The notes beneath the pieces are model-generated. The model saw only the letters and a list, made by a program, of their open reading frames with translations, did not search any database and was not told where the DNA came from. Below are positions 8,965 through 17,533 of a DNA stretch of 37,325 nt, piece by piece. How positions within the stretch are numbered: position 1 is the first letter of the stretch; each line of letters opens with the position of its first letter. The translations under genes were made by a program, and so were the position numbers. Origin of the DNA: CS1-C013 sp964353745 (GTDB lineage Archaea; Aenigmatarchaeota; Aenigmatarchaeia; Aenigmatarchaeales; Aenigmatarchaeaceae); assembly GCA_964353745.1 (NCBI GenBank), contig CAYGWD010000009.1:1-37325 (forward strand), in the 5' to 3' direction.

Positions 8965-9711
8965 ATGAAAAAAATAGCTTTAATCCTATTTATATGTCTT
9001 TTAACTTCAATTAGTATCGTTTATTCTTCTTTCATAGAAGTTGGTGTACCAGAGAGCCTGAAAGGAAAAATAAGTTCCTTGGTCTATGACAACGCTTCGA
9101 ACATAGTCAAGTTCCCAATAGAGTTTTATAACACTGGAAGCGTTCCATACAAGGCTAGGATTAAAGCTGAAATACTGGATGACAACGAAACTGTATTCAA
9201 TGGCTGGAGTAAAGAGAAGGAACTCATGCCTGGAGATAAAAAAGTCTTTGACATTTATTGGTACAACAAAAGTAGTGGTGCATATCTCGTGAAATTAAAG
9301 GCATATTTTGGCAATGAAATAATGGAATACGAAACGTTTGAGTTACGGACAAATAGGAATTTAGAACCTGAAGATATTTTTGAAATCAAGAACTTTAGAA
9401 CCTATGATGATTACGTAATATTTGATGTGCAAAGCAAGGAAGATTTGAACAACTTAATAGTTATGCCTAACAAGTATCCCCTTGGTTGGATATTTGAACA
9501 GAAAGAAATTACGAACATAACTAAGGATATCCCAAAAACTGTAGTAATCAATTATTATCCGAGCCTATGGATCCCTTCAAATGTCAGTTTAGCAATAGTG
9601 GCCGACAAAGGAAAATATTATACCGAGAAAACACTTGAGATGAAAAAAAATGAGGGTCTGGTAGGGCTTTTCTATTACATAATAGACAGGGTTAGGATAG
9701 CTTTTTCTTAA
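8965..9711 (+). CDS. Secreted CARDB-like surface protein
   Basis: A 248-residue protein starting 3 bases after the previous stop. It has a signal peptide (MKKIALILFICLLTSISIVY) and a body resembling a CARDB domain: VKFPIEFYNTGSVPYKARIK and LMPGDKKVFDIYW are the usual strands about balanced vector-like repeats. A second beta domain follows, and the end (LVGLFYYIIDRVRIAFS) is amphipathic rather than a full TM helix, so it may lie on the membrane surface. It closes the three-gene operon 7484-9711. Function is not recognised beyond a surface location. Confidence 0.75.
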   Translation: MKKIALILFICLLTSISIVYSSFIEVGVPESLKGKISSLVYDNASNIVKFPIEFYNTGSVPYKARIKAEILDDNETVFNGWSKEKELMPGDKKVFDIYWYNKSSGAYLVKLKAYFGNEIMEYETFELRTNRNLEPEDIFEIKNFRTYDDYVIFDVQSKEDLNNLIVMPNKYPLGWIFEQKEITNITKDIPKTVVINYYPSLWIPSNVSLAIVADKGKYYTEKTLEMKKNEGLVGLFYYIIDRVRIAFS

Positions 9712-9713
9712 TC

Positions 9714-9792
9714 TATTGCTGCAATATTGAATCCATATTGATACAAAGATATTTATATATGAATTCTATATGATATCTATATAGCTGCAATA
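9714..9792 (+). promoter_or_regulatory. Promoter with candidate operator repeats upstream of the wHTH-surface operon
   Basis: At 9714-9726 a near-perfect palindrome, TATTGC-T-GCAATA, has 6-base arms around one central base. Its right half recurs as GCTGCAATA at 9784-9792. Between them are TATA-like elements (TTTATATAT at 9752-9760 and GATATCTATATAG at 9772-9784). Paired sites around a TATA box upstream of a gene for a small wHTH protein suggest autoregulation of that gene; this is an inference. Confidence 0.35.
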
Positions 9793-9807
9793 GAAAAGAG
9801 GGTCTTT

Positions 9808-10026
9808 TTGAGCGAAGAACTGACTGACAATAATTTTGAGAAGAAAATTCTAGATTTGATAAACAAAGAGCTTTTGTCTGTTTCTCAGATCGCCAAAAAA
9901 CTAGGCATGAGAAGGGATGTTGTCACAGGCTATTGTGAAGCTTTGAAAAACCAAGGAAAACTGGAATTTCACAAGGTCGGTAAATCTAACGTCTATACCA
10001 TTCCTAAGAGGTTAAAAAATGAATAG
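9808..10026 (+). CDS. Small winged-helix DNA-binding protein
   Basis: A 72-residue protein with a TTG start chosen because GAGGG lies shortly before it. Nearly the whole protein is one wHTH domain: a first helix (FEKKILDLINKELLS), the HTH (VSQIAKKLGMRRDVVTGYCE) and a wing (GKLEFHKVGKSNVYTIP). There is no effector domain. The last 8 bases overlap the next gene's start, so it heads the surface/MinD operon. It is a good candidate for the operon's own regulator, possibly acting at the palindrome at 9714-9726. Confidence 0.75.
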   Translation: MSEELTDNNFEKKILDLINKELLSVSQIAKKLGMRRDVVTGYCEALKNQGKLEFHKVGKSNVYTIPKRLKNE

Positions 10027-12430
10027 AGTCATCTTTTTTTCAATGCTTTTGTTTTTAACAGCAATTCCTCTAGTCTCAGCTGTGCCAATGATTCAGAACG
10101 TTAATGTTCAACCACCATATCTTTGGTTAGGAGAAGATGCAGTTATTTCTCTAAATTGTCTTGATAACGAAAACAATACAATAGGTCAGGTATATGCTAA
10201 TGTTGTAGGACCTGACGTTATCTTGCCTACATTATATCCCACAAGCTACAACGAAAATTATTATGAGATATTCGTTGACAAAGAACATCTTGATAGGGTG
10301 GGACAGTTTGATGCCACTATATACTGCCAAAACAATCTTAGCAATGTAACGAGTTATTTAACAAGTTTCACAGTTTCCGAACTTATAGGATATATAAGCG
10401 GAATAAATCCCTATCCTGCCTATACCGGAGAAACAATGGAAATAGACTTTATAGTTAAGAGGAACGATGCAAAAATATCCTCTGACGTGATTTTCGATGT
10501 ATTGGTGAATAATCAGCTTAAGGCTCTAAAGGTTGCGCCTGCTTACGATAATAACAAAGGTTGGCTGTTAAAAGTGGATCCGCCCTCCGGACCCGGCATC
10601 TATGACATAAAGGTGGTTGCATTCTATGACAGAACAAAAGTAATAAATTATAGTTCTGTTGAGGTCAGAAGCAACATTGAATTTAATATAGAATCCATAG
10701 ACAAGAACTGGGTCAATAGCAATGACAATATAACAGTTACACTGCGCGCCTTGGAAAAAGGTAATGCCATTAATCTAAACAAAAATAACATTAATATAAA
10801 GATAAATTCTGCCAATGCAGAGATAACCACCATATCCAAGCATGATAATTTAGTCGACGTAAAAATCATAGCACCGACTTTGTCTGCAGGAAGATACGAA
10901 CTAGACGCTTACCTTGATCATGAAGACTCTTATTATTCTGACAGCAAACCAATAGATTACATAGTATCTATTGGAGGAACCTTGATTGATGCCAACAGCA
11001 AGGCAATGAGCGTTCAGTTGAGATTCATTCAAAATGACGTCACGAAATTAAGTATGACAACGGATTCTTATGGTCATTATTCAGGGTCTATACCGCCTGA
11101 CAACTATGACCTTGAAATAAAGTTCCCCCAGTCCACACTTTATTTAGATGACATTTCAATCAGCAACTTTGACGACCCCATAAAATACTTTTATTCGGAT
11201 GAATTCGACTTGCCAGGAATAAGGAATCATGGTCTCTATGACTATGGGATAGCGTTGTCCTATTCAAATGCAAGAATAGAAATGGTTTACACTGAAAAGA
11301 ACATGGTAAATGAGAATAACCTGAAGATTTTCAAATGCTCAAATTGGAACCCTGGCAGAAAGATATGCAATAGTGTCTGGTCTGAGATAAACGGAGATAT
11401 AGACATTGTGAGGAACAAGGCAAGGATAAACTCTACAACGCTCTCGGCCTTTGTAATAGGTGAAATAAAAGGTATAAGCGTAGATTTTAGCTTGGATAAA
11501 GAGATATACGGCCTTAATGACAAAATCTTAGTAAGAGGGATTGCAAAGGATGAGGATAGGAACAGCGTCAGCAACGCCAGCATAGAAGCATATATTAAAA
11601 ATATAGGAATAAATTACAGGGCAACTGCAGACGAGAACGGTATATTCTCTTTGGAAATTCAAACACCAAAAGACGAAGGAAAATATGAATTGGTTTTAAA
11701 AGTCAAAAAGAATCCTTACAAGGAGTTTAACGGCAATAAGAATTTTGAAGTGATCAAAAGCAAGTCAATTCTTATAGACTTTCCGGACACTATCAAAATA
11801 GCTAAAGGGGAAAATTTCACTCAAAAACTGAGTTTGGTGAACAACGGCCAAGCTGATATCAATAACCTGAAAATTTATTTGGAGGGGGTACCAAAGGGCT
11901 ATTATAACTTCTCTGAAAATACGAGTTTGAAACCTGAAGAAGAAAAAACTTTTTACATAAAATTCTATATTCCGCCTTATGCCGAAAAAGGAATTTCTAG
12001 TGCTACAATAAAAGTTGAAGGCGGTGGAATGATTCAAGAAAAGATTTTCGGATTGAACATTTTTGATAAAAATGAAACCAATAAAACCATAACCTCGCCA
12101 ACTACAGGTCTTGCTACTGGGTTTTCATTGCCTGAGGTTAGTTATTCTGATGTAATACTCATAGTGCTATTCGCAGTAGTTTGTTTCTCTGCGGCAATAG
12201 TATTAAAGAAAAGAAAAATCAACAGAAAAAGCAAGGAAAACATTAAAAATGTTCTTTTTGACATTAGAAACTTTATTAAAATAGAAGACTCCAACGATGT
12301 AGAAAAAAGGGTTAAAGGCAGCGACCCTTATGATAAACTGATATTAACTGAATTTCCGAATTTTTTCAAGTTATCAAAAAAATTGATTAATAATAAAGTT
12401 ATGAGTGACGATGATGGTAAGGATAATTGA
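10019..12430 (+). CDS. Large membrane-anchored surface protein with Ig-like, CarboxypepD_reg-like and NEW3-like domains
   Basis: An 803-residue protein with a signal peptide (IFFSMLLFLTAIPLVSA). Several Ig-like domains are followed, near residues 320-370, by a carboxypeptidase-regulatory-like fold (GTLIDANSKAMSV ... TDSYGHYSGSIPPDNYDLEI). Next come an MG2-like domain (LDKEIYGLNDKILVRGIAKD) and a NEW3-like domain near residues 580-690. One TM helix (ILIVLFAVVCFSAAIVL) at about 710-730 leaves a cytosolic tail of roughly 70 charged residues. That tail could contact the MinD-like ATPase encoded immediately downstream, whose gene overlaps this one. No protease or transporter motif was seen. Confidence 0.8.
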   Translation: MNRVIFFSMLLFLTAIPLVSAVPMIQNVNVQPPYLWLGEDAVISLNCLDNENNTIGQVYANVVGPDVILPTLYPTSYNENYYEIFVDKEHLDRVGQFDATIYCQNNLSNVTSYLTSFTVSELIGYISGINPYPAYTGETMEIDFIVKRNDAKISSDVIFDVLVNNQLKALKVAPAYDNNKGWLLKVDPPSGPGIYDIKVVAFYDRTKVINYSSVEVRSNIEFNIESIDKNWVNSNDNITVTLRALEKGNAINLNKNNINIKINSANAEITTISKHDNLVDVKIIAPTLSAGRYELDAYLDHEDSYYSDSKPIDYIVSIGGTLIDANSKAMSVQLRFIQNDVTKLSMTTDSYGHYSGSIPPDNYDLEIKFPQSTLYLDDISISNFDDPIKYFYSDEFDLPGIRNHGLYDYGIALSYSNARIEMVYTEKNMVNENNLKIFKCSNWNPGRKICNSVWSEINGDIDIVRNKARINSTTLSAFVIGEIKGISVDFSLDKEIYGLNDKILVRGIAKDEDRNSVSNASIEAYIKNIGINYRATADENGIFSLEIQTPKDEGKYELVLKVKKNPYKEFNGNKNFEVIKSKSILIDFPDTIKIAKGENFTQKLSLVNNGQADINNLKIYLEGVPKGYYNFSENTSLKPEEEKTFYIKFYIPPYAEKGISSATIKVEGGGMIQEKIFGLNIFDKNETNKTITSPTTGLATGFSLPEVSYSDVILIVLFAVVCFSAAIVLKKRKINRKSKENIKNVLFDIRNFIKIEDSNDVEKRVKGSDPYDKLILTEFPNFFKLSKKLINNKVMSDDDGKDN

Positions 12431-13190
12431 TGTGTGTTCAGGCAAGGGCGGGGTAGGTAAAACTGTTGTAGCGTCTAACCTGGGAATAGCCCTTCAGAAA
12501 CTCTATAAGAAGACTGCGATCATTGATTTCAACTTTACAACGTCGCATCTGAGTTTGTATTTCGGTATATATTCCCATCCTCTTACATTGAACAGCTTTT
12601 TAAGAAGTGAGGCAAAACTAGAAGATGTTATCTATAATCATCAATCTGGATTGAAAATTATTTCTGGTTCCCTTAAAATTAAGGATATAATAGATATTGA
12701 TGTTAATAACCTAAGGAACATGTTGAAGCAGGCCTTTTCTGATTTTGACATAGTTATTCTTGATTCTGCTCCTGGATTAGGAAGGGAAGCATTGATAGCC
12801 ATGCAGACCAGTGACGAGATTCTGTATGTTGCAAACCCTAGCGTGCCTTCCCTAGTGGATATAATGAAGTGCAACCAGATAATCAGAACGTTAGACAACA
12901 AGCCTTTACCCTTGGGGATAGTTGTAAACAGGGTCAGGAACAAAAGCTATGAGATTAAAAATAATGAGATAACGCAATTCACAGAGCTTCCGATATTAGG
13001 TACAGTACCTGAAGACGAGAAAATACCAGAAGGTTTTAACAGGGGTGACATAATAACGTCATCCAAGAAAAATTCTTCGTCCAAGAAAGCATTCTTCAGG
13101 ATTGCAGCAAAAATCATTGGAGCCAAGTGTGAATATAGTTTTTGGGAGAAGGTTAAAAGAATGTTTAAAAAAGAAAAGGAATTTCAATGA
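12414..13190 (+). CDS. MinD/ParA-type ATPase (first copy)
   Basis: A protein of about 258 residues. The start at 12414 matches the N terminus of its paralogue at 16738 (both begin MVRII); in-frame GTG 12405 and ATG 12411 are alternatives. The deviant Walker A is KGGVGKT at residues 11-17 and the Walker B/switch II region reads VILDSAPGLGREAL, so it is a SIMIBI ATPase expected to form ATP-dependent dimers. The usual MinD D-A-D segment is replaced by DFNFTTSHL. The C terminus (FWEKVKRMFKKEKEF) is basic and amphipathic, like the membrane-targeting helix of MinD. It overlaps the surface-protein genes on both sides, so a role in positioning or assembling surface proteins is more likely than division-site selection, but that is inferred. 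Confidence 0.85.
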   Translation: MVRIIDVCSGKGGVGKTVVASNLGIALQKLYKKTAIIDFNFTTSHLSLYFGIYSHPLTLNSFLRSEAKLEDVIYNHQSGLKIISGSLKIKDIIDIDVNNLRNMLKQAFSDFDIVILDSAPGLGREALIAMQTSDEILYVANPSVPSLVDIMKCNQIIRTLDNKPLPLGIVVNRVRNKSYEIKNNEITQFTELPILGTVPEDEKIPEGFNRGDIITSSKKNSSSKKAFFRIAAKIIGAKCEYSFWEKVKRMFKKEKEFQ

Positions 13191-14530
13191 CTGTCCTCAA
13201 AAAGAAGATTATGTTTTTTTTAACTTTTTTATTATTCTTTGCAACGATGATCACGCTAGCTGATTTAACTTCATATCATGTTGTTCAATATAACCAATCT
13301 GGTTCTCCTTACATAGTGGTTGGCGGCACTCCTTCCGGAGATTATAATTATTTGAATGACTTGGGAGAAGGACTGACATATGATGTTCCTTATGCACAAG
13401 ATGAATCTTTATACAGAATCGAGGTCTGGCACAATTCCTCGCAGACAGCCGACGGCAACATCAGCTTCATCAACGCCACAGTGAATTTCACTACCAATAT
13501 CTCCGATATGTATTCGCTGCAAATATACGATTGGTTGAACTCGCAGTGGTCATCAGCGAACTGTGACTCTGGCAACGTTCCAGTAGGCACGCCAACAATG
13601 TGGTGGTGTAACGAGACATTGAATCCTACGAATTATAATTCGTCTGACAGAGTGATTAGAATAAGGATAAATTCAACAACTCGCATTAATGCTGGTTTAC
13701 TAAAAGAGGACTATGTCCAATATTATGCTGGATATTCTAGTTATCTTGAAGTAAATTTAACAAAACCGAATACGTCGGCAACTTTGAATGTAATACAAAA
13801 CAGAACATTCAACGTGAATTCAACAATCGTTTGTAGAGGCGGACCATGCGGAGAAGTTTTTGGAACAATAATGTATAACTCTTCCTCTCTAAACCCAGAC
13901 ACATCTATAAGTGCTGTACAGGGAAATAAACCCTTCTTCATTCAAGAATCTCCGGCCAACGCTAAAAAACCTTGTGGAACAATGTTTTCAGGTGATTTTT
14001 GCCAACTTAACTGGACTGTTAATGCTACAGGAGATTTGAACACTATCTGGAAAGTAGGTGTCTTGTTCAATTCGTCTTATACAGACATCGTAGAAAACAG
14101 CACAGAAAATTCAACTATATCTATATTTCCCTGCTCAATAAATTTTAACTTATCATGGTCTTCTATAAAATTTGGTTTGCTGGACCCGAGCACAGGACCA
14201 AATGAAGCGCCTGGCAATTCAAACAACGAGTATAACATAACTGTTAATCCTGGTAGCTGCGACTTGGATTTTTACATAAACGGTACAACGTTGACCGATA
14301 CTGCCTTAAACTCTCAAATCGAGGTAGGCAACATAAGTTGGAGTAACACTAGCAACAATTATACCGAATCGTTCAAATTGTCATCTCAAGTCGGTGCTGT
14401 CAGTATAAAAGCTGCTGAGAGCACGAACGTCACAACTTGGTATTGGATAAATGTTCCTCCTGTTTATTCAGGTTACTACAATGGAATGATTTATATATTT
14501 GGTGTTGAAAATGGTGAAAGTGCCCCTTAA
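13187..14530 (+). CDS. Secreted surface glycoprotein, unknown
   Basis: A 447-residue protein starting in an ATGA overlap with the first MinD-like gene. It has a signal peptide (KIMFFLTFLLFFATMITLA), many N-x-S/T sites and several Cys residues that could form disulfides (CRGGPCG, CGTMFSGDFC). There is no C-terminal TM helix. The last third carries LSWSSIKFG and ends YSGYYNGMIYIFG, resembling the minus-strand secreted protein at 6486-7397. A soluble or subunit-type surface protein is likely; no enzyme motif is visible. Confidence 0.75.
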   Translation: MTVLKKKIMFFLTFLLFFATMITLADLTSYHVVQYNQSGSPYIVVGGTPSGDYNYLNDLGEGLTYDVPYAQDESLYRIEVWHNSSQTADGNISFINATVNFTTNISDMYSLQIYDWLNSQWSSANCDSGNVPVGTPTMWWCNETLNPTNYNSSDRVIRIRINSTTRINAGLLKEDYVQYYAGYSSYLEVNLTKPNTSATLNVIQNRTFNVNSTIVCRGGPCGEVFGTIMYNSSSLNPDTSISAVQGNKPFFIQESPANAKKPCGTMFSGDFCQLNWTVNATGDLNTIWKVGVLFNSSYTDIVENSTENSTISIFPCSINFNLSWSSIKFGLLDPSTGPNEAPGNSNNEYNITVNPGSCDLDFYINGTTLTDTALNSQIEVGNISWSNTSNNYTESFKLSSQVGAVSIKAAESTNVTTWYWINVPPVYSGYYNGMIYIFGVENGESAP

Positions 14531-15146
14531 AACATTCATAATCGTTGTTTTCCTTATTTTGCTATCCTCAAGTGCGTACGCCATAAATCTCGGAAGCCTG
14601 GTAAAAGATAAAAGTGGCGAGGTGACAAAAGAGGAATCCACGAAATTTAAAATGCTTTTTTGGAATGCTGAAAGTGAAGCCTACGATGTTAGATTGTCTG
14701 CAAAAGAATCTCCGAAAGACTGGACGGTTATAATTGACCCTGCTGAATTTGTTTTAGATAAATCAGTTGGCGAGGAATATGTCAGCCTACCGAATGTGGA
14801 CGAAAATGTAAAAGCAAAGGTTGTCAATGTGTTTGTTAGACCTGATAAAGACAGCAAACCTGGTAATTATTCTGTTGTTGTAAAAGCAGAAACCATATTG
14901 AAACAAAGCGAAACAAATGGCGTGACAGTTGTTCCTGAAAGACTGTTCAAATTCGAAGTCAGTCTGAAAGGTCCTGTATCTTCTGTTGACGACTATAAAG
15001 CGTCTACTGAAAACAAAATTGACTATAATATCGTGAGCAAAGAAAAAAGCGATGAGAATATTAGCGATACCTCTGATAAAAAATATTTTTACTTTTTTGC
15101 ATTGGTTATGATTGTTTTATTTTCAATAATACTCTATAAAAAGTGA
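14511..15146 (+). CDS. Type I membrane protein with one extracellular beta domain
   Basis: About 211 residues from the ATG at 14511; an upstream in-frame TTG at 14499 is possible, but the ATG places the signal peptide (TFIIVVFLILLSSSAYA) better. The start lies inside the end of the preceding gene. The body is one NEW3-like domain (KESPKDWTVIIDPAEFVLDK; KPGNYSVVVKAE) followed by a polar, flexible stretch and a C-terminal TM helix (YFYFFALVMIVLFSIILY) ending in KK. It probably acts as an extracellular adaptor held in the membrane. Confidence 0.75.
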   Translation: MVKVPLKTFIIVVFLILLSSSAYAINLGSLVKDKSGEVTKEESTKFKMLFWNAESEAYDVRLSAKESPKDWTVIIDPAEFVLDKSVGEEYVSLPNVDENVKAKVVNVFVRPDKDSKPGNYSVVVKAETILKQSETNGVTVVPERLFKFEVSLKGPVSSVDDYKASTENKIDYNIVSKEKSDENISDTSDKKYFYFFALVMIVLFSIILYKK

Positions 15147-15151
15147 AATTT

Positions 15152-16426
15152 ATGCCGAGAGTCAAACATTTAGATAAGAGTTTGTTAATCGTCATTTTGT
15201 TATTGATATGTGCATTTTTCTTGTCCCGCTACGGCTTGAATATGATGACCGGCTTTAATGCTGTCGATATCTCCATAAAGGAGACTACGAAGGGGGCAAT
15301 ACTTCTAAATTATAACACGACTATCAACCTGACGAGCGAACAGGACATAACAGCAGAATTTGTTAACACCGGCAGCTCTAACTACACTGAGAGAATAGAA
15401 ATAACAGTCTACTTGTACAACAACACAAGCGGAGGCCTGGAGCAAAAGGCAGATTACTATGACAGCCTTGCTTTTCTGTTGCCGGGAGAAAGAAAAAGTT
15501 TTATGACAACCTTTCTGCCAAACAGACTGGGAATATATTACATAAGAGTTAAAGTGCCCTATGATGCAAAAACAGCAGAGCTGTGGGGAAGCTTTTTTGT
15601 TAACTACGTTTACTTTCAAACGCCTCAAGTCATATTCGTACCAATATCATACGGCGGCGGAACTATACCCGGACAGAAGGAGGTAGGAATAACCAGTCTG
15701 AATTTGAATTACAAAGACAGTTTAGACCTTTATCCTGGACAGAATACTTTGGTAAGCATAGGTCTAAGCAACACAGGAACGATAGGTCTGCATAACTTAC
15801 AATTCTATTCAACGACCACCGAAAACATAAATTTTGAGATTAATCCAAAAGAGATATTCGAACTAAAACAAGGCGAACATAAAATATTCTTGGTTTCTCT
15901 GAATTTATCAAAAGACACTCCTCCTGGAGAATATGATTTTTCCTTTGAGGTACTAGGACTTGAAGTAAGGAAAACTGGAAACATAAAACTAAACGTTACG
16001 CCTTTAGCCAAGAAGCCTATAAAGGACGAGGTGTATGACACCATATTGAATTACGAATACCTGATAACAGAGATCGACCATGAGATATATTTAACATCAA
16101 CAAAAGGATTTGACACTTCTAGAGCTGAGATATACTTGAACAATGCCAAAAGAGGCCTGCAGGAAGCAAAAGACTATTTTAACGAAACTAAGTATGATGA
16201 CGCGAAGGACAAGTTAGATCACGTCAGGAGAGATTTGGAGAATGTTGTCTTCGAGCTAGCCGCTATATCTGTTAACGTTTACATCTACCCTGCATACGAC
16301 CCGTTCCTGGTATTGATACTAGCGATAATGATCATAATAGCTATATTGATACTGATTTTCTTGTACAGGAGAAGGAAGAAGAGGAGACCGAAGTTGATAA
16401 GGGAGTTCACAGAAGAGGAGACATAG
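15152..16426 (+). CDS. Surface protein with NEW3-like domain, helical stalk, TM helix and basic tail
   Basis: About 424 residues from the ATG at 15152; a GTG at 15143 is an alternative start. An N-terminal hydrophobic anchor (SLLIVILLLICAFFLSRYGL) leads to two beta domains, the second NEW3-like (LDLYPGQNTLVSIGLSNTGT; TPPGEYDFSFEV). A helical segment follows with the phrase AEIYLNNAKRGLQEAKDYFN, like a helical hairpin. A TM helix (FLVLILAIMIIIAILILIFL) and a basic tail (YRRRKKRRPKLIRE) end it. The order NEW3, helices, TM, basic tail repeats the C-terminal plan of the giant protein at 583, so the two may interact with the same cytosolic partner. Confidence 0.8.
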   Translation: MPRVKHLDKSLLIVILLLICAFFLSRYGLNMMTGFNAVDISIKETTKGAILLNYNTTINLTSEQDITAEFVNTGSSNYTERIEITVYLYNNTSGGLEQKADYYDSLAFLLPGERKSFMTTFLPNRLGIYYIRVKVPYDAKTAELWGSFFVNYVYFQTPQVIFVPISYGGGTIPGQKEVGITSLNLNYKDSLDLYPGQNTLVSIGLSNTGTIGLHNLQFYSTTTENINFEINPKEIFELKQGEHKIFLVSLNLSKDTPPGEYDFSFEVLGLEVRKTGNIKLNVTPLAKKPIKDEVYDTILNYEYLITEIDHEIYLTSTKGFDTSRAEIYLNNAKRGLQEAKDYFNETKYDDAKDKLDHVRRDLENVVFELAAISVNVYIYPAYDPFLVLILAIMIIIAILILIFLYRRRKKRRPKLIREFTEEET

Positions 16427-16456
16427 AATTAAAAACATGACAAAGAGGATATATTT

Positions 16457-16717
16457 ATGGGATTATTTGGACCTTACATATACGAGAACAAGAACAACAA
16501 GAAGTTTTGGCTCCACATGACCAAGAGAGGTAAGCTGACACTCTATTATTTTTCAAAGGACCCCAGGGGCTCTATCAATGGTTTGCCCAAAGGCTATATG
16601 GTAGTGGAGAATCCCGTAACAGGCTTTCCTTTCTTAAAGAAAAAGACCGGAGGAGGCCTAGGTGGTATGTTTAAAAAGATTCCTGATAAAAAAGTAGTAG
16701 AGGGAGAGACTACATAA
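16457..16717 (+). CDS. Small conserved archaeal protein, unknown function
   Basis: An 86-residue protein with no signal or TM segment, preceded by a GAGGAT ribosome-binding site. Its core (KFWLHMTKRGKLTLYYFSKD, then a GLPKGY-V-ENP segment) resembles small uncharacterised proteins I associate with DPANN archaea; this is from memory. The C terminus is Gly-rich and basic. It is cytosolic and sits between a membrane surface protein and the second MinD-like ATPase in the same operon, so it may be an adaptor for that ATPase. Confidence 0.7.
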   Translation: MGLFGPYIYENKNNKKFWLHMTKRGKLTLYYFSKDPRGSINGLPKGYMVVENPVTGFPFLKKKTGGGLGGMFKKIPDKKVVEGETT

Positions 16718-16737
16718 ACATCACAAAGGTTGTATAA

Positions 16738-17502
16738 ATGGTAAGAATAATTGGTATCATATCTGGCAAGGGCGGTGTCGGCAAGACTACTGTTGGTCTA
16801 AATCTTGGAGCATCTTTGGCTCATCATTTCAAGAAGAATGTCACCATTGTTGACTGCAATGTAACTACATCGCATCTAGGCCTTTTTTTAGGCATGTATT
16901 ATTGTCCTATTACATTGAACAAAGTTCTGAGAGGAGAATACACCGCAGAGGAGGCTGTTCAACAGCACCACAGCGGTTTGAAAATAATACCCGCGTCGCT
17001 GTCCCTATCAGATTTAGAGGGAATAGACGTCACGGAGATAAGAGAGAGCATAAAATCGATATTTGATAAGAACGATATCATATTTTTAGACGGCAGCCCC
17101 GGCTTAGGCAGGGAGGCGATAGCGACATTGAGAGCAAGCGACGAGATTCTCTATGTGACGAATCCATACATACCGTTTGCAATGGACATTGTGAGAAGTC
17201 AGGAAATTGTCAATGAGATAGGCGTGAAGCCTTTGGGAATCGTCCTTAACATGGTCCACGGTAAAAAACATGAGATGAACAACAAGGAAATAGAGGAACT
17301 GACTAGACTGCCGGTGATAGCCAAGATTCCTTTTGATATGAATGTTCATAAAAGCCTTGCCCTGAAGACGCCTATAGTTACGTACAAACCTTATACTGCT
17401 GCAAGCAAGGAAATAATAAAGCTAGCCTCTAATTTAATTGGAGAAACCTATAAATTCGACGGCATAATACAAAGATTTTTAAATAGGATGAGATTAAGAT
17501 AA
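16738..17502 (+). CDS. MinD/ParA-type ATPase (second copy)
   Basis: A 254-residue paralogue of the protein at 12414, aligning along its full length. Walker A is KGGVGKT (residues 11-17); switch II reads IIFLDGSPGLGREA. The D-A-D region of classical MinD is DCNVTTSHL here, again with Asn at the second acidic position. The C terminus (FDGIIQRFLNRMRLR) is an amphipathic basic helix suited to membrane binding. It is the last gene of the tight operon. Two homologous ATPases could form a heterodimer or serve different membrane partners; the sequence does not decide. Confidence 0.85.
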   Translation: MVRIIGIISGKGGVGKTTVGLNLGASLAHHFKKNVTIVDCNVTTSHLGLFLGMYYCPITLNKVLRGEYTAEEAVQQHHSGLKIIPASLSLSDLEGIDVTEIRESIKSIFDKNDIIFLDGSPGLGREAIATLRASDEILYVTNPYIPFAMDIVRSQEIVNEIGVKPLGIVLNMVHGKKHEMNNKEIEELTRLPVIAKIPFDMNVHKSLALKTPIVTYKPYTAASKEIIKLASNLIGETYKFDGIIQRFLNRMRLR

Positions 17503-17533
17503 GCTTAAATTTTTTAACTTTTACAATATCGTA

